Part shown: piece after piece, positions 8,517-19,100 of the stretch
How the letters are laid out: each line of letters opens with the position of its first letter
How positions within the stretch are numbered: position 1 is the stretch's first letter
Position numbers and translations under genes: made by a program
NCBI RefSeq assembly: GCF_009909145.1
Contig: NZ_JAAAPJ010000025.1
Span: 57,686-121,685, forward strand
DNA length: 64,000 nucleotides
Source: Corallococcus silvisoli
Lineage (GTDB): Bacteria > Myxococcota > Myxococcia > Myxococcales > Myxococcaceae
Direction: 5' to 3'
The notes under the pieces: generated by a model
Database searches by the model: none
What the model saw: the letters and a program-made list of their open reading frames with translations, nothing else
Told to the model about the DNA's origin: nothing

Positions 8517-9376
8517 CATCGCGTCGGTTCGTCTTCGCCCTGGCCCTCTCGGGCCTGGGACTGGGGTCGTGTGACCCGGCTGCGGGTCTGGATAATAAGC
8601 AAAACGAGGAACCCAAGCCCATCGCGGAGCAGCCGGGCACGGGCTGGGAGCTCGTCTGGCAGGACGAGTTCGACGGTCCCGCGGGCACGCTGCCCTCGAA
8701 GGAGCGCTGGGGCGCGGAGGTGGGCGGGGACGGGTGGGGCAACGGCCAGTACGAATACAACACCGCGCGGGCGGAGAACGCGTCCCTGGACGGCGAGGGC
8801 CACCTGGCCATCACCGCGCGGCGTGAGCGCTACGGCAACAACGACTACACGTCCGCGCGGCTGTCGACGAAGGGCCGCTACGAGAAGGCCTACGGCCGCA
8901 TCGAGGCGCGCATCCAGCTGCCCACCGGCCGAGGCATCTGGCCGGCGTTCTGGATGCTGGGCGCGAACGTCAACACCGTTCCGTGGCCCGCGTGCGGCGA
9001 GATCGACATCATGGAGCACCGGGGGCAGATCCCCTCCATCATCCGCAGCTCGCTGCACGGGCCGGGCTACTCCGGCGGCGCGAACGTAGGCCGGGAGTAC
9101 GCCGCCTCCGGCCCGCCGCTCGCCGCGGACTTCCACGTCTACGCGGTGGAGTGGGAGCCGGAGCGGATGCGCTTCATCCTGGACGACACCGTCTACTTCG
9201 AGGCCACGCCCGACAACCTGCCCGCCGGGAAGAAGTGGGTCTACGACCATCCGTTCTTCATCATCCTCAACGTCGCGGTGGGCGGCTCGTTCGTGGGGCC
9301 GCCGGACTCCAAGACGGTGTTCCCGCAGACGATGAAGGTGGACTACGTCCGCGTCTACGAGAGGGCGGCGCAGTGA
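8513..9376 (+). CDS. GH16 endo-beta-glucanase lipoprotein (laminarinase/lichenase type)
   Basis: A 287-residue lipoprotein (lipobox LGSC at about residue 20) with a complete GH16 jelly-roll domain. The catalytic signature is EIDIME: Glu163 as nucleophile, Asp165 as helper and Glu168 as acid/base. Supporting motifs are WQDEFDGPAGTLPSKERW, YGRIEARIQLPTGRGIWPAF, the substrate-cleft HAVEWEP-like segment (YAVEWEP) and a final MKVDYVRVYE. The enzyme should cut beta-1,3 or mixed beta-1,3/1,4 glucans outside the cell. It overlaps the ROK gene by 4 nt (ATGA) and the following binding-protein gene by 4 nt (GTGA), so it is translated as part of an operon. Specificity within GH16 cannot be settled by eye. 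Confidence 0.92.
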   Translation: MTSRRFVFALALSGLGLGSCDPAAGLDNKQNEEPKPIAEQPGTGWELVWQDEFDGPAGTLPSKERWGAEVGGDGWGNGQYEYNTARAENASLDGEGHLAITARRERYGNNDYTSARLSTKGRYEKAYGRIEARIQLPTGRGIWPAFWMLGANVNTVPWPACGEIDIMEHRGQIPSIIRSSLHGPGYSGGANVGREYAASGPPLAADFHVYAVEWEPERMRFILDDTVYFEATPDNLPAGKKWVYDHPFFIILNVAVGGSFVGPPDSKTVFPQTMKVDYVRVYERAAQ

Positions 9377-11016
9377 GGTTCGCCCGCGCGCTCTTGCCGC
9401 TCGTGCTGCTGGTGGCGTGCTCCTCGGAGCCGCGGCCCCGGCCGCCGGGCGTGCTCTTCGTCTCCGTGGAGCAGCAGAGCGCGTGGGTGCGCAACTTCAA
9501 CCCGCTGTTCGCGGGCGCCGGTGCGCGCTGGCCCACGCGCGCGGGCGTGTATGAGTGCATGGAGATCTTCAGCTCCGCGCAGGCCCGGTGGGTGCCGTGG
9601 CTGGCCACGGGCCATGCATGGTCGGAGGATCAGCGCACGCTGCGCTTCACCCTGCGCGACGGGGTCCTCTGGTCCGACGGCAAGCCCTTCAGCGCCGACG
9701 ACGTCGTCTTCACCTTCGGCCTGCTGAAGCAGCACCCGGCGCTGGACGCGGGCGGCGTGTGGCGCTTCCTCGCCGACGTGAAGGCGGAAGGCCGGGACAC
9801 CGTCGTGTTCTCCTTCTCGCGTGTGTACCTGCCGGGGTTCAGCGACCTGGCGCACCAGATCGTCGTGCCCCGGCACATCTGGAAGGACGTCGCGGATCCG
9901 GTGACGTTCACCAATCCAGAGCCGGTGGCCACCGGGCCCTTCACCCAGGTGACGCTGTTCCGCAATCAGGTCTACGAGCTGGGCCGCAACCCGCACTACT
10001 GGATGCCCGGCAAGCCCAAGGTGTCCGCGCTGCGCTTCCTGGCGTTCCCCACCAACGACCAGGCCAACATGGCGCTCGTGGAGGGGGAAGTGGACTGGGC
10101 GGGCAACTTCGTGCCGGCGGTGGACCGCACCTTCGTGTCGCGCGACCCCGCGCACCACGCCCGGTGGTTCCCGCTCTACGGCAGCACGGTCTTCCTCTAT
10201 CCCAACACCACGCGGCCCCCGCTGGACGACGTGCGCGTGCGCAAGGCGCTGAGCATGGCGCTGGACCGCGACCAGCTGGTGGAGGTGGCCATGTATGGCT
10301 ACACGCGCCCCGCGGACGCCACCGCCCTCAATGACGCGTACTCCGGCTGGAAGGATCCGGAGGTCGCGAAGGACGCGTGGACCCACTACGACCTGGACGC
10401 GGCGAACAAGCTCCTGGACGAGGCGGGCCTGACGCGCGGCCCGGATGGTCTCCGCCGCCTCAAGGAGGGACAGCCCTTCGCGCTGGACCTGGAGGTGGTG
10501 AGCGGGTGGTCGGACTGGGTGCGGGCGGGGCAGGTGGTGGGCCGCGACCTGCGCAAGCTGGGCATCACCGTGCAGCTCAAGACGTACGAGTTCGGCACCT
10601 GGTTCACGCGCCTCCAGAAAGGCGAGTTCCAGATGGCCATCTCCTGGTCGCTGGATGGGCCCACGCCGTACAACTTCTACAAGTGGCTGCTGTCACCGCG
10701 CACCGTCCGGCCGGTGGGCGAGGTGGCGGCGGCCAACTGGCACCGCATGGGGGACGCGCAAGCGGATGAGCTGCTCGTGCGCTTCGAGCGCGCCGGCACG
10801 CCGGAGGAGCAGCACGCGCTGATGTCCCAGGTGCAGCAGCGCTTCTCCGCCACGGCGCCCGCCATCCCGCTGTTCCCCAACCCCTCCTGGGGCGAGTCCA
10901 ACAGCCTGCGCTTCACGGGCTTCCCGACCGAACAGAACCCCTACGCGCGGCTCGCGCCACACGCGGAGCCCGACAGCCTGCTGGTGCTGACGGAGCTGTC
11001 CCCCAGGGAGCGCTAA
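9373..11016 (+). CDS. ABC transporter substrate-binding lipoprotein (SBP_bac_5, oligosaccharide/peptide)
   Basis: A 547-residue solute-binding lipoprotein with a GTG start at 9373 overlapping the GH16 stop, and a lipobox LVAC close to the N-terminus. The family-5 signature appears in WSDGKPFSADDVVFTFGLLK, with further hallmarks FTNPEPVATGPF and DDVRVRKALSMALDRDQLV. This Opp/Dpp fold binds peptides in most bacteria, but in several species it binds cello- or laminari-oligosaccharides when encoded beside glycoside hydrolases. The flanking GH16, GH1 and ROK genes make oligosaccharide the better guess here. It is followed 5 nt later by its permease. Confidence 0.85.
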   Translation: MRFARALLPLVLLVACSSEPRPRPPGVLFVSVEQQSAWVRNFNPLFAGAGARWPTRAGVYECMEIFSSAQARWVPWLATGHAWSEDQRTLRFTLRDGVLWSDGKPFSADDVVFTFGLLKQHPALDAGGVWRFLADVKAEGRDTVVFSFSRVYLPGFSDLAHQIVVPRHIWKDVADPVTFTNPEPVATGPFTQVTLFRNQVYELGRNPHYWMPGKPKVSALRFLAFPTNDQANMALVEGEVDWAGNFVPAVDRTFVSRDPAHHARWFPLYGSTVFLYPNTTRPPLDDVRVRKALSMALDRDQLVEVAMYGYTRPADATALNDAYSGWKDPEVAKDAWTHYDLDAANKLLDEAGLTRGPDGLRRLKEGQPFALDLEVVSGWSDWVRAGQVVGRDLRKLGITVQLKTYEFGTWFTRLQKGEFQMAISWSLDGPTPYNFYKWLLSPRTVRPVGEVAAANWHRMGDAQADELLVRFERAGTPEEQHALMSQVQQRFSATAPAIPLFPNPSWGESNSLRFTGFPTEQNPYARLAPHAEPDSLLVLTELSPRER

Positions 11017-11021
11017 CGAAC

Positions 11022-12005
11022 ATGGGCCGCTACATCCTCCGGCGACTGGGCTTCTACCTCATCGCCGCGTGGGCCTCGCTCACGCTCAACTTCGTGATCC
11101 CGCGCCTGGCGCCCGGCGATCCGGCCGCTGCCATGTTCGCGCGCTTCGAGGGCAAGGTGCAGCCGGAGGCCATGGGCGCGCTGAAGGCCGCCTTCGGCTT
11201 CACCGACGCTCCGCTCCACGCCCAGTACCTCACCTACCTGAAGCACCTGGCGCAGGGTGACCTGGGCATGTCGTACGCGTACTTCCCCTCGCGCGTGACG
11301 GAGGTCATCGGCACCGGCCTGATGTGGACGGTGGGCCTCGCGGGCGTGGCGGTCATCATCAGCTTCGTGGTGGGGTCCTTCCTGGGCGTGCTCGCCGCGT
11401 GGAACCGGGGAGGGTGGCTGGACTCGGGGCTCGCTCCCGCGCTCTCGTTCCTGGGGGCCTTTCCGTACTTCTGGCTGGCGATGCTGGCGCTCTACCTCTT
11501 CGGCTTCGTGCTGGGGTGGTTCCCGCTGCGCCACGCGTACGGACACGACATGGAGCCGGGGCTGTCGCTCGCGTTCGCCGCGGACGTGGCCCGCCACGCG
11601 GTGCTGCCCGCGTCCTCCATCGTCGTGGCCACGCTGGGCGGATGGATGCTGGGCATGCGCAACACCATGGTCGCCACGCTGGGCACGGACTCCATCCGGC
11701 TGGCGCACGCGCGGGGCCTGCCGCCCCGGCAGGTGATGCTGCGCTACGCCGCGCGCAACGCGCTGCTGCCCAACATCACCAGCTTCGGCATGGCGGTGGG
11801 CTTCGTGCTCTCCGGCTCGCTGCTCACGGAGATGGTCTTCTCCTATCCGGGCACGGGCTACCTGCTCATCCTCGCCGTGCGCAACCAGGACTACCCGCTG
11901 ATGCAGGGGCTGTTCCTGGCCATCACCCTGGCGGTGCTCGCGGCGAACTTCGCCGTGGACCTCATCTGCCTCTGGTTGGATCCGAGGACCCGCGCCCATG
12001 CGTGA
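11022..12005 (+). CDS. ABC transporter permease, DppB/OppB type
   Basis: A 327-residue inner-membrane permease with six predicted membrane segments. The cytoplasmic EAA loop is seen in DSIRLAHARGLPPRQVMLRY followed by AARNALLPNI. The N-terminus (MGRYILRRLGFYLIAAWASL) is typical of DppB. The last codons overlap the start of the next gene by 8 nt, so the partner permease is translationally coupled. Together with the binding protein and the two ATPase genes it forms an oligosaccharide or oligopeptide importer. Substrate assignment rests only on context. Confidence 0.88.
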   Translation: MGRYILRRLGFYLIAAWASLTLNFVIPRLAPGDPAAAMFARFEGKVQPEAMGALKAAFGFTDAPLHAQYLTYLKHLAQGDLGMSYAYFPSRVTEVIGTGLMWTVGLAGVAVIISFVVGSFLGVLAAWNRGGWLDSGLAPALSFLGAFPYFWLAMLALYLFGFVLGWFPLRHAYGHDMEPGLSLAFAADVARHAVLPASSIVVATLGGWMLGMRNTMVATLGTDSIRLAHARGLPPRQVMLRYAARNALLPNITSFGMAVGFVLSGSLLTEMVFSYPGTGYLLILAVRNQDYPLMQGLFLAITLAVLAANFAVDLICLWLDPRTRAHA

Positions 12006-13767
12006 CTCCCTGCGAAGGCTGCTCCGCCATCGGAAGGCGGCCGTGGGCGGCGGCCTCCTGTTGTGCTTCCTCCTGCTCGCGGTGGTGGGGCCCTTCTTCG
12101 TGATGGACCCGTCCGAGCTCGTCGGCCGTCCCCACCAGCCGCCGTCCGCGGCGCACTGGTTCGGCACCACGGGGCAGGGCCAGGACGTGCTCGCCCAGAC
12201 GGTGGTGGGCGCCCGGCGGACGCTGGCGGTGGGCTTCGCGGTGGGCGCGCTCGTCACGCTGGTGGGCGCGCTCGTGGGTGTCACCGCGGGCTACCTGGGC
12301 CGCCGCGTGGACGACGTGCTGTCGCTCGCCACCAACGTGTTCCTGGTCATCCCCGGCATGCCGCTGGCCATCGTGCTGGGCGCCTACCTGCCCTCCGGCC
12401 CCCTGCGCATGGTGGCGGTGCTGACGGTCGCGGGCTGGGCGTGGAACGCGCGCGTGTTCCGCGCGGAGTCGCTGTCCCTGCGCGGGCGCGACTTCGTGTC
12501 CGCGGCGGTGGTGACGGGGGAGAGCCATTCGCGCATCGTGTCGCGGGAGCTGCTGCCCAACATGGCGTCCATCCTGGGCGCGTCCTTCATCGGCAACACG
12601 CTCTACGCGGTGGGCGCCCAGGTGGGCCTGGAGTTCTTGGGGCTGGGCGACGTGAGCGAGGTGACGTGGGGCACCAACCTCTACTGGGCCGGCAACGACG
12701 CGGCGCTGCTCACGCGGTCGTGGTGGATCTTCGTGCCCACGGGCTTGTGCATCGCGCTCGTGGGCTTCTCGCTCACGCTGCTCAGCTCCGCCGTCGACGA
12801 GATGACCAACCCCGCGCTTCGCGTGCACAAGCCCGCGCCGCTGCCTCCGGGGACCGTGCTGCCCGTGCACGTGGACCGGCCCTCGCCGGGCGTGCTCCTG
12901 AGCGTGCAGGACCTGTGCATCGACTACGCGACGGAGAAGGGCGCCTCCCGCGTCGTGGACACGGTGTCCTTCGACCTGGCCCCCGGCGAGGTCTTCGGTC
13001 TGGCGGGCGAGTCCGGCAGCGGCAAGTCCACCATCGGCTCCGCGCTGCTGGGCCTGTTGCCTGCCTCCGCGCGCGTCACGCAGGGGCGCATCCTCTTCAA
13101 CGGCATGGACGTCACCGCCCTGGAGGGCGCGGGGCTGAGGGCCTTCCGCTGGCGCCAGGTGTCCATGGTGTTCCAGAGCGCGATGAGCGCGCTCAACCCG
13201 GTGCTCACCCTGGGCGAGCAGTTCCACGACACGCTCGCGGCGCACGGCCGCGTGTCGCGCGCCACGTCCTACGCCCGCGCCCGGGAGCTGCTGGGCATGG
13301 TGGGCCTGTCGCCGGACCTGGTGACGGCGTGGCCCCACCAGCTCTCCGGCGGCATGCGGCAGCGCGTGGGTATCGCGCTGGCGCTGGCCCTGGAGCCCCG
13401 GCTGATCATCATGGACGAGCCCACCACGGCGCTGGACGTCGTGGTGCAGAAGGAGCTGCTCCAGCGCGTGGTGGAGCTCAAGCAGCGCCTGGGCTTCGCC
13501 GTCCTCTTCATCACCCACGACCTGCCGCTCCTGCTCGCGCTGTCGGACCGCGTGGGCGTGCTCCAGGCCGGCAAGCTGGTGGAGGTGGGCACCTCCGCGG
13601 CGCTGCGCGCCGGAGCCCACCACCCCTACACGCAGCTGCTGCTGTCGTCGTTCCCGCACCTCGCGGCGGGTGACGCGGCCCCCGCGCCCCAGCCGGCGCC
13701 GGCCCCCGAGCTGCCCGTGTCCCGGCCGTCCACGCGCGTCGCCGCCATTCCCGGAGGTCACCGATGA
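11998..13767 (+). CDS. Fused ABC permease (DppC type) and ATPase (DppD type)
   Basis: A 589-residue fusion. Residues 1-275 form a DppC-like permease with membrane segments and an EAA loop near SLRGRDFVSAAVVTGESHSR. From about residue 300 there is a complete ATPase: Walker A GESGSGKS at 337-344, Q-loop MVFQSAMSALNP, signature LSGGMRQRVGIALAL and Walker B LIIMDEPTTALDV. These are normally two polypeptides (DppC and DppD). A frame running through both without a break shows a true fusion, not a missed stop. The C-terminal tail is Pro/Ala-rich and overlaps the next ATPase gene by 4 nt. The fusion would lock one ATPase to one permease in the importer. Confidence 0.88.
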   Translation: MRDSLRRLLRHRKAAVGGGLLLCFLLLAVVGPFFVMDPSELVGRPHQPPSAAHWFGTTGQGQDVLAQTVVGARRTLAVGFAVGALVTLVGALVGVTAGYLGRRVDDVLSLATNVFLVIPGMPLAIVLGAYLPSGPLRMVAVLTVAGWAWNARVFRAESLSLRGRDFVSAAVVTGESHSRIVSRELLPNMASILGASFIGNTLYAVGAQVGLEFLGLGDVSEVTWGTNLYWAGNDAALLTRSWWIFVPTGLCIALVGFSLTLLSSAVDEMTNPALRVHKPAPLPPGTVLPVHVDRPSPGVLLSVQDLCIDYATEKGASRVVDTVSFDLAPGEVFGLAGESGSGKSTIGSALLGLLPASARVTQGRILFNGMDVTALEGAGLRAFRWRQVSMVFQSAMSALNPVLTLGEQFHDTLAAHGRVSRATSYARARELLGMVGLSPDLVTAWPHQLSGGMRQRVGIALALALEPRLIIMDEPTTALDVVVQKELLQRVVELKQRLGFAVLFITHDLPLLLALSDRVGVLQAGKLVEVGTSAALRAGAHHPYTQLLLSSFPHLAAGDAAPAPQPAPAPELPVSRPSTRVAAIPGGHR

Positions 13768-14759
13768 GCGCGCCCCTGCTGGAGGCGGAAGGGCTCACCC
13801 GTGGCTTCGTCACGGGCGGCTTCTTCTCCCGCGAGCGCCGGCCCATCCTCAAGGGCGTGTCCTTCTCCCTCCAGCCGGGGGAGATCGTCGCGCTGGTGGG
13901 TGAGTCCGGCAGCGGCAAGAGCACCCTGGCGCGCCTGCTGGCCCGGCTGGACATGCCCGACGCGGGCCACCTGCGGCTCGCGGGGCGCGACGTGCTCACG
14001 GACAGCAGCGCGCAGGCGTCGCTCGACTACCGCAAGCGCGTGCAGATGGTGTTCCAGGATCCGTTCGCGTCGCTCAATCCGGTGCACACGGTGGCCTATC
14101 ACCTGGAGCGGCCGCTCGTGCGTCACGGCCGGGTCCCCAAGTCGGGGCTCCGCACGAAGGTGCTGTCGCTCCTGGAGTCGGTGGGCCTCACGCCTCCGGA
14201 TCAATTCGCGGGGCGCTACCCGCATGAGCTGTCCGGCGGTCAGCGCCAGCGCGTGGCGGTCGCGCGCGCCCTGGCGGTGGAGCCGCAGGTCATCATCGCG
14301 GACGAGCCCACGTCCATGCTCGATGTGTCGACGCGCAAGGGCGTGCTTCAGCTCTTGCGGGGCCTGACGCAGGAGCGCGGCATCGGCATCCTGTTCATCA
14401 CCCACGACCTGGCGAGCGCGCGCCACCTGGCCGACCGCATCCTGGTGCTCTACGCGGGCACCGTGGTGGAGGCGGGCAGGGCGGACGAGGTGCTGCGCCA
14501 CCCGCGCCACCCCTACACGAAGCTGCTCTTGTCGGCGGTGCCGGACGGAGACGACTTCCTCCAGTCCGCGCTGCCGGTGCGCCCCGCCACGGGCCTGCCA
14601 CCGCTGACGGGCTGCCCGTTCGCGCCGCGCTGTCCGGTGTCCGAGCCGCGCTGCTCCACCCTCACGCCTCCCGACGTCCTGCCGGCCGCGAACCACCTCG
14701 TTCGCTGCCACCTCGAAGTTTCGAAAGGAGTTACCTCCGATGCGTCAGTTTCCTCCTGA
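13764..14759 (+). CDS. ABC transporter ATPase, DppF/OppF type
   Basis: A 331-residue ATPase with Walker A GESGSGKST, Q-loop MVFQDPFASLNPVHTV, signature LSGGQRQRVAVARAL and Walker B VIIADEPTSMLDVS. The C-terminus carries the Opp/Dpp family extension (TGCPFAPRCPVSEPRCST). It would pair with the ATPase half of the preceding fusion protein to drive import. It overlaps the fusion gene by 4 nt, and its own 3' end overlaps the GH1 start by 20 nt, so the set is tightly coupled. Confidence 0.9.
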   Translation: MSAPLLEAEGLTRGFVTGGFFSRERRPILKGVSFSLQPGEIVALVGESGSGKSTLARLLARLDMPDAGHLRLAGRDVLTDSSAQASLDYRKRVQMVFQDPFASLNPVHTVAYHLERPLVRHGRVPKSGLRTKVLSLLESVGLTPPDQFAGRYPHELSGGQRQRVAVARALAVEPQVIIADEPTSMLDVSTRKGVLQLLRGLTQERGIGILFITHDLASARHLADRILVLYAGTVVEAGRADEVLRHPRHPYTKLLLSAVPDGDDFLQSALPVRPATGLPPLTGCPFAPRCPVSEPRCSTLTPPDVLPAANHLVRCHLEVSKGVTSDASVSS

Positions 14760-16110
14760 CTTCCTGTGGGGAGTGGCCACCTCCGCGTATCAGATTGAAG
14801 GCGCCACCCGTGTGGATGGCCGGGGCGAGTCCATCTGGGATCGCTTCTCCGCCACCCCTGGGAAGATCCAAGACAAGTCCGACGGCTCGGTGGCCTGTGA
14901 GCACTACCGCCGCTGGCCGGAGGACATCGAGCTGATGCGCTGGATGGGGCTGAAGTCCTACCGCTTCTCCATCGCGTGGCCGCGCATCCTCCCGGAGGGG
15001 CGGGGACGGGTGAACAGCCTGGGCGTGGACTTCTACTCGCGCCTCGTGGATTCGCTGCTGGGCGCGGGCATCGAGCCCTTCGTCACGCTCTACCACTGGG
15101 ACCTGCCGCAGGTGCTGGAGGACCAGGGGGGCTGGCCGGCGCGCGCCACCGGTGACGCCTTCGTGGAGTACACGGATGTCATCACCCGCGCGCTGGGCGA
15201 CCGCGTGAAGCGGTGGATCACCCACAACGAGCCCTGGTGCATCAGCTACCTGGGCTATGGCAACGGCGAGCACGCCCCGGGCCACAAGGACTGGTCGAAG
15301 ATGCTGGCCGCGGCGCACACGCTGCTGCTGTCTCACGGCCAGTCGGTGAAGGTCATCCGCGCCAACGTGCAGCGCGCGGAGGTGGGCATCACGCTCAACC
15401 TCACGCCGGGCGAGCCCGCGTCGCCCAGCCCCGAGGACGCGGACGCATGCCGGGACTTCGACGGCGGCTTCAACCGCTGGTTCCTGGATCCGCTCTACGG
15501 GCGGGGCTACCCGAAGGATGTGATCGAGGACCACGTGAAGGCGGGGCGCATCCCGTCCGCGCACCTGGACTTCATCCAGCCCGGGGACCTGGAGACCATC
15601 GCCACGCCCACCGACTTCCTGGGCGTGAACTTCTATTCGCGCGCCGTCCTGCGCAGCAACCGCATCCCGGAGGAGCAGAACGCGCCCCGCACGGTGCACG
15701 TGCGCCCGGACAAGACGGACATGGACTGGGAGGTGTGCCCGCAAGCCCTCACGCGGCTGCTCACGCACCTGCACACCGAATACGACCCCGGCCCCATCTA
15801 CATCACGGAGAACGGCTGCGCGTACGCCACCGCCCCCAGCGCGGATGGCCGCGTGCACGACGCCCAGCGCGTGGACTACCTGCGCACGCACCTGGAGGCG
15901 TGCAGTGACGCCATCCGCCAGGGCGTGCGGCTGGCGGGCTACTTCGCGTGGTCGCTGCTCGACAACTTCGAATGGGGCTACGGCTACACCAAGCGCTTCG
16001 GCCTGGTGTGGGTGGACTACGCGACCCAACAGCGCATCCCGAAGGACAGTGCCCACCTCTATCGCGACGTCGTGGCCCAGAACGGGCTGGACGTGGAGCA
16101 GGCCGCTTGA
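14740..16110 (+). CDS. GH1 beta-glucosidase
   Basis: A 456-residue GH1 enzyme of normal length with no signal peptide, hence cytoplasmic. It starts with the GH1 N-terminal signature FPPDFLWGVATSAYQIEGA. The acid/base is Glu164 in THNEPW and the nucleophile is Glu357 in YITENG; DNFEWGYGYTKRFGLVWVDY supplies the aglycone and Trp-binding region. It should split the non-reducing glucose from cello- or laminari-oligosaccharides brought in by the ABC importer. ATG 14740 is preceded by AAAGGAG, which lies inside the end of the upstream ATPase gene. The stop overlaps the TTG start of the next gene. Confidence 0.93.
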   Translation: MRQFPPDFLWGVATSAYQIEGATRVDGRGESIWDRFSATPGKIQDKSDGSVACEHYRRWPEDIELMRWMGLKSYRFSIAWPRILPEGRGRVNSLGVDFYSRLVDSLLGAGIEPFVTLYHWDLPQVLEDQGGWPARATGDAFVEYTDVITRALGDRVKRWITHNEPWCISYLGYGNGEHAPGHKDWSKMLAAAHTLLLSHGQSVKVIRANVQRAEVGITLNLTPGEPASPSPEDADACRDFDGGFNRWFLDPLYGRGYPKDVIEDHVKAGRIPSAHLDFIQPGDLETIATPTDFLGVNFYSRAVLRSNRIPEEQNAPRTVHVRPDKTDMDWEVCPQALTRLLTHLHTEYDPGPIYITENGCAYATAPSADGRVHDAQRVDYLRTHLEACSDAIRQGVRLAGYFAWSLLDNFEWGYGYTKRFGLVWVDYATQQRIPKDSAHLYRDVVAQNGLDVEQAA

Positions 16111-19100
16111 AAAGGCTCTTCCTGACGACGTGTCTGGCGCTGTGCGGCCCCCAGGCGTTGGCCCAGGTGTCCGGGGCCGGAGCTCCTGTCCAGTCGCCGC
16201 CCTCCGCGCAGCCGCCCTCCGCGGGCCCCGTGGACGCCGCGGCGCCCGTGCCGGCCCCAGCCGCCCCCGCGCCGGAGCCCGCGGCCCCCAGGGCGCCGCT
16301 GATGCCCGCCACCCAGGCGGCCGCACCCTCGAGCGCCCCGCGCACCACGGTGACGCGCGTGTACCACGACGAGCGCGGCTTCAAGCTTCAGGTGGATGGG
16401 AAGGACTTCCCCATCCATGGCGTCAACTGGGGCTACACGCCCATTGGCGAGAACTACCGGTACTCGCTGTGGACGCAGCCGGAGGACTTCATCAAGCAGG
16501 TGCTGGCGAAGGAGATGGGGATGCTCCGCGACGCGGGCATCAACGCCATCCGCCAGTTCGATGACATCCCGCCCGTCTGGGTCGAGTACATCCACCGGAA
16601 CTACGGCATCTACACGATGCTCAACCCGCTGATGGGACGCTATGGCCACCCGGTGAACGGGGTCATGGTCGTCAACATCGACTACTCGAACCCGGACCAC
16701 CGCAAGGCCATCCTCGGCGCCCTGGCCGAGAAGGTGGAGGTCTACCGGGACGTGCCCGGCGTCCTGATGTGGCTGCTGGGCAACGAGAACAACTACGGCC
16801 TGCACTGGACGTCCTTCGAGATCGAAGCGCTGCCGGGCCATGAGGACGCCGCGCGCGCGGAGTCGCTCTACTCGCTGTATGGCGAGGCGGCCCGCACGGT
16901 GAAGAAGCGCGACACGAACCACCCCGTGTCCATCGCCAACGGCGACCTCCAGTACATCGACCTCATCGCCAAGCACTGCCAGGACCTGGACGTGCTGGGC
17001 ACGAACGTCTACCGCGGCGCCACCGCGCGCGACCTGTTCGCGGAGGTGAAGGCCAAGCTCAACAAGCCGGTGTTCTTCTCCGAGTTCGGCGCGGATGCGT
17101 ACGACGCCCGCGCGGGCCGCGAGGACCACGTGGCGCAGGCGGAGTACCTGCGCACGCAGTGGGAGCAGATCTACCTGGAGGGCTACGGCCAGGGCCTGTC
17201 GGGCACCGCCCTGGGTGGCTTCGTGTTCCAGTGGGTGGATGGCTGGTGGAAGATGGGCCAGGAGTCCAACCTGTCCATCCACGACACCACGGCGTCGTGG
17301 CCGAACGGGGGCTACACGGCGGACTTCGTCCCCGGCCAGAACAACATGAACGAGGAGTGGTTCGGCATCGCGGCCCTGGGCCCGCCGGACGCGAACGGCA
17401 TCAGCGGCATCCAGCCTCGCACCGCCTACTACGTCCTCCAGGCCGCCTTCCGTCTGGACCCGTACGCGGCCACCACCACGCCGGACGTCATCCGCGACTA
17501 CTTCGGGAACATCCGTCCGTCCGCGCTCACCAGCGGCTACACGTCGTCGGTGGCGCTGGCGCGCACGGAGGAGCTGGGCGCGGTGCGGGTGTCCAACCTG
17601 CGGCTGCTCCTGGACAGCTCGCTGTCGCGCGGAAGCATCGCGACGGTGCGGCCGAACCAGAGCTCCGCGGACCACACCGAGTCCATCTTCTTCGACCTGG
17701 CGCTCCAGCCGTCCAGCGGCGTCTACGGCCGCGCGTCGTTCAACGTCGTGGGCAACGTGGCGCAGAACCGGCTCAACAACCTGTTCTACGAGAACCGCGG
17801 CACGCCCTCCACGCCGGGCGCGAACGCGGTCCCCGTGGGCCCTGGCGCCCCCGTGCGCGAACAGTCGCCGCTGGATCGCTTCGCCCTGTACCAGGCGGAG
17901 TTCAAGCTGGACCGGACGGACTTCGCGCTCGAGGGTTACTACCGCACCGGCCACTACCACTGGGGCGAGGAGGGCGACTTCTTCGGCCTCTACCGCGAGG
18001 CGAACTACGGGCCAAACCTGGACATCTACCACGGCAACGCGCCGTTCGGCGTGGTGTTCAGCGGCAAGCGCGCCATCGAAGGGCTGAAGGTGGCGGTGGG
18101 GCCGGAGCTGTACTGGGGCGCCAACCCCTCCGTGGTGGCCAAGTACCGCAACCGCGTGGGGCCGGTGAACGTGACGCTGGTGCACCAGGAGGACCTGGCG
18201 CAGGGCGCGTCCTCGTCCACGGCCTCCGTGGTGCGCGAGCGCATCGCGCGCAGGACGGCGCTCAACTTCCAGTACGCCACCGGCAAGATGGTGCTGGACG
18301 TGGGCGGCCTCTTCTCCGCGCCCCAGCGCATCGGGGAGACGTTCACGTATACGCGCGCCGCGCCGGACGGCGCCCCCAGCTATCTCAACAGCGGCTACGA
18401 CGTGCTCCAGGACAAGGTGCAGTTCCTGGACACGCTGGGCGCCAAGGCGCGGCTCACCTACGACATGGGCCCGGTGCGCTGGCTCGCCCAGTCCTCCATC
18501 CGCGGCCTCGTGGCGGACAGCGGGCCGGAGCAGGCCAACATCATCACCGGGTGGAGCCTGCGGGAGAGCGGACGCGGCAATCACTACTCCGGCCAGCTGG
18601 GCGCGGCGGTGCAGCTGGGGATGCTCCAGGTGTCGCCCAACTTCCTGTACCAGAAGCCCCTCGTCGGGCCGAACCCGACCATCCAGGACGCTTACGATCC
18701 AGACACCGGCCGCTACTACGCGGGCGTGCGTCCGCGCAGCGTGCTGTCGGATGCGTTCAGCGTGCTGGACAACCGCGAGACGCTGGGCGGCGAGCTGCTC
18801 ATCACCTTCGACCCGACGCCCGCCACCTGGTTCTGGTCCTGGGACCGCGACATGCGCGAGGACGCGCCGTTCGCCGCGGGCCTGGACATCGTCTACCGCC
18901 ACCAGCCCACGTCGCGCGACGCGGGCATCGCCATCCTCGCGGATGGGAGCACCATCGCCTTCGGCAGCGCGCCGGTGCCCCGCGATGAATGGGAGACGTC
19001 CCTGCGCCTGGTGGGCAACCCCTCACAGTCCCTGCGACTGTTCGGTACGGCGTTCGTGGGCAGCAACCAGTCCTCCGGCGAGGACAGCCGACAGGTCCAC

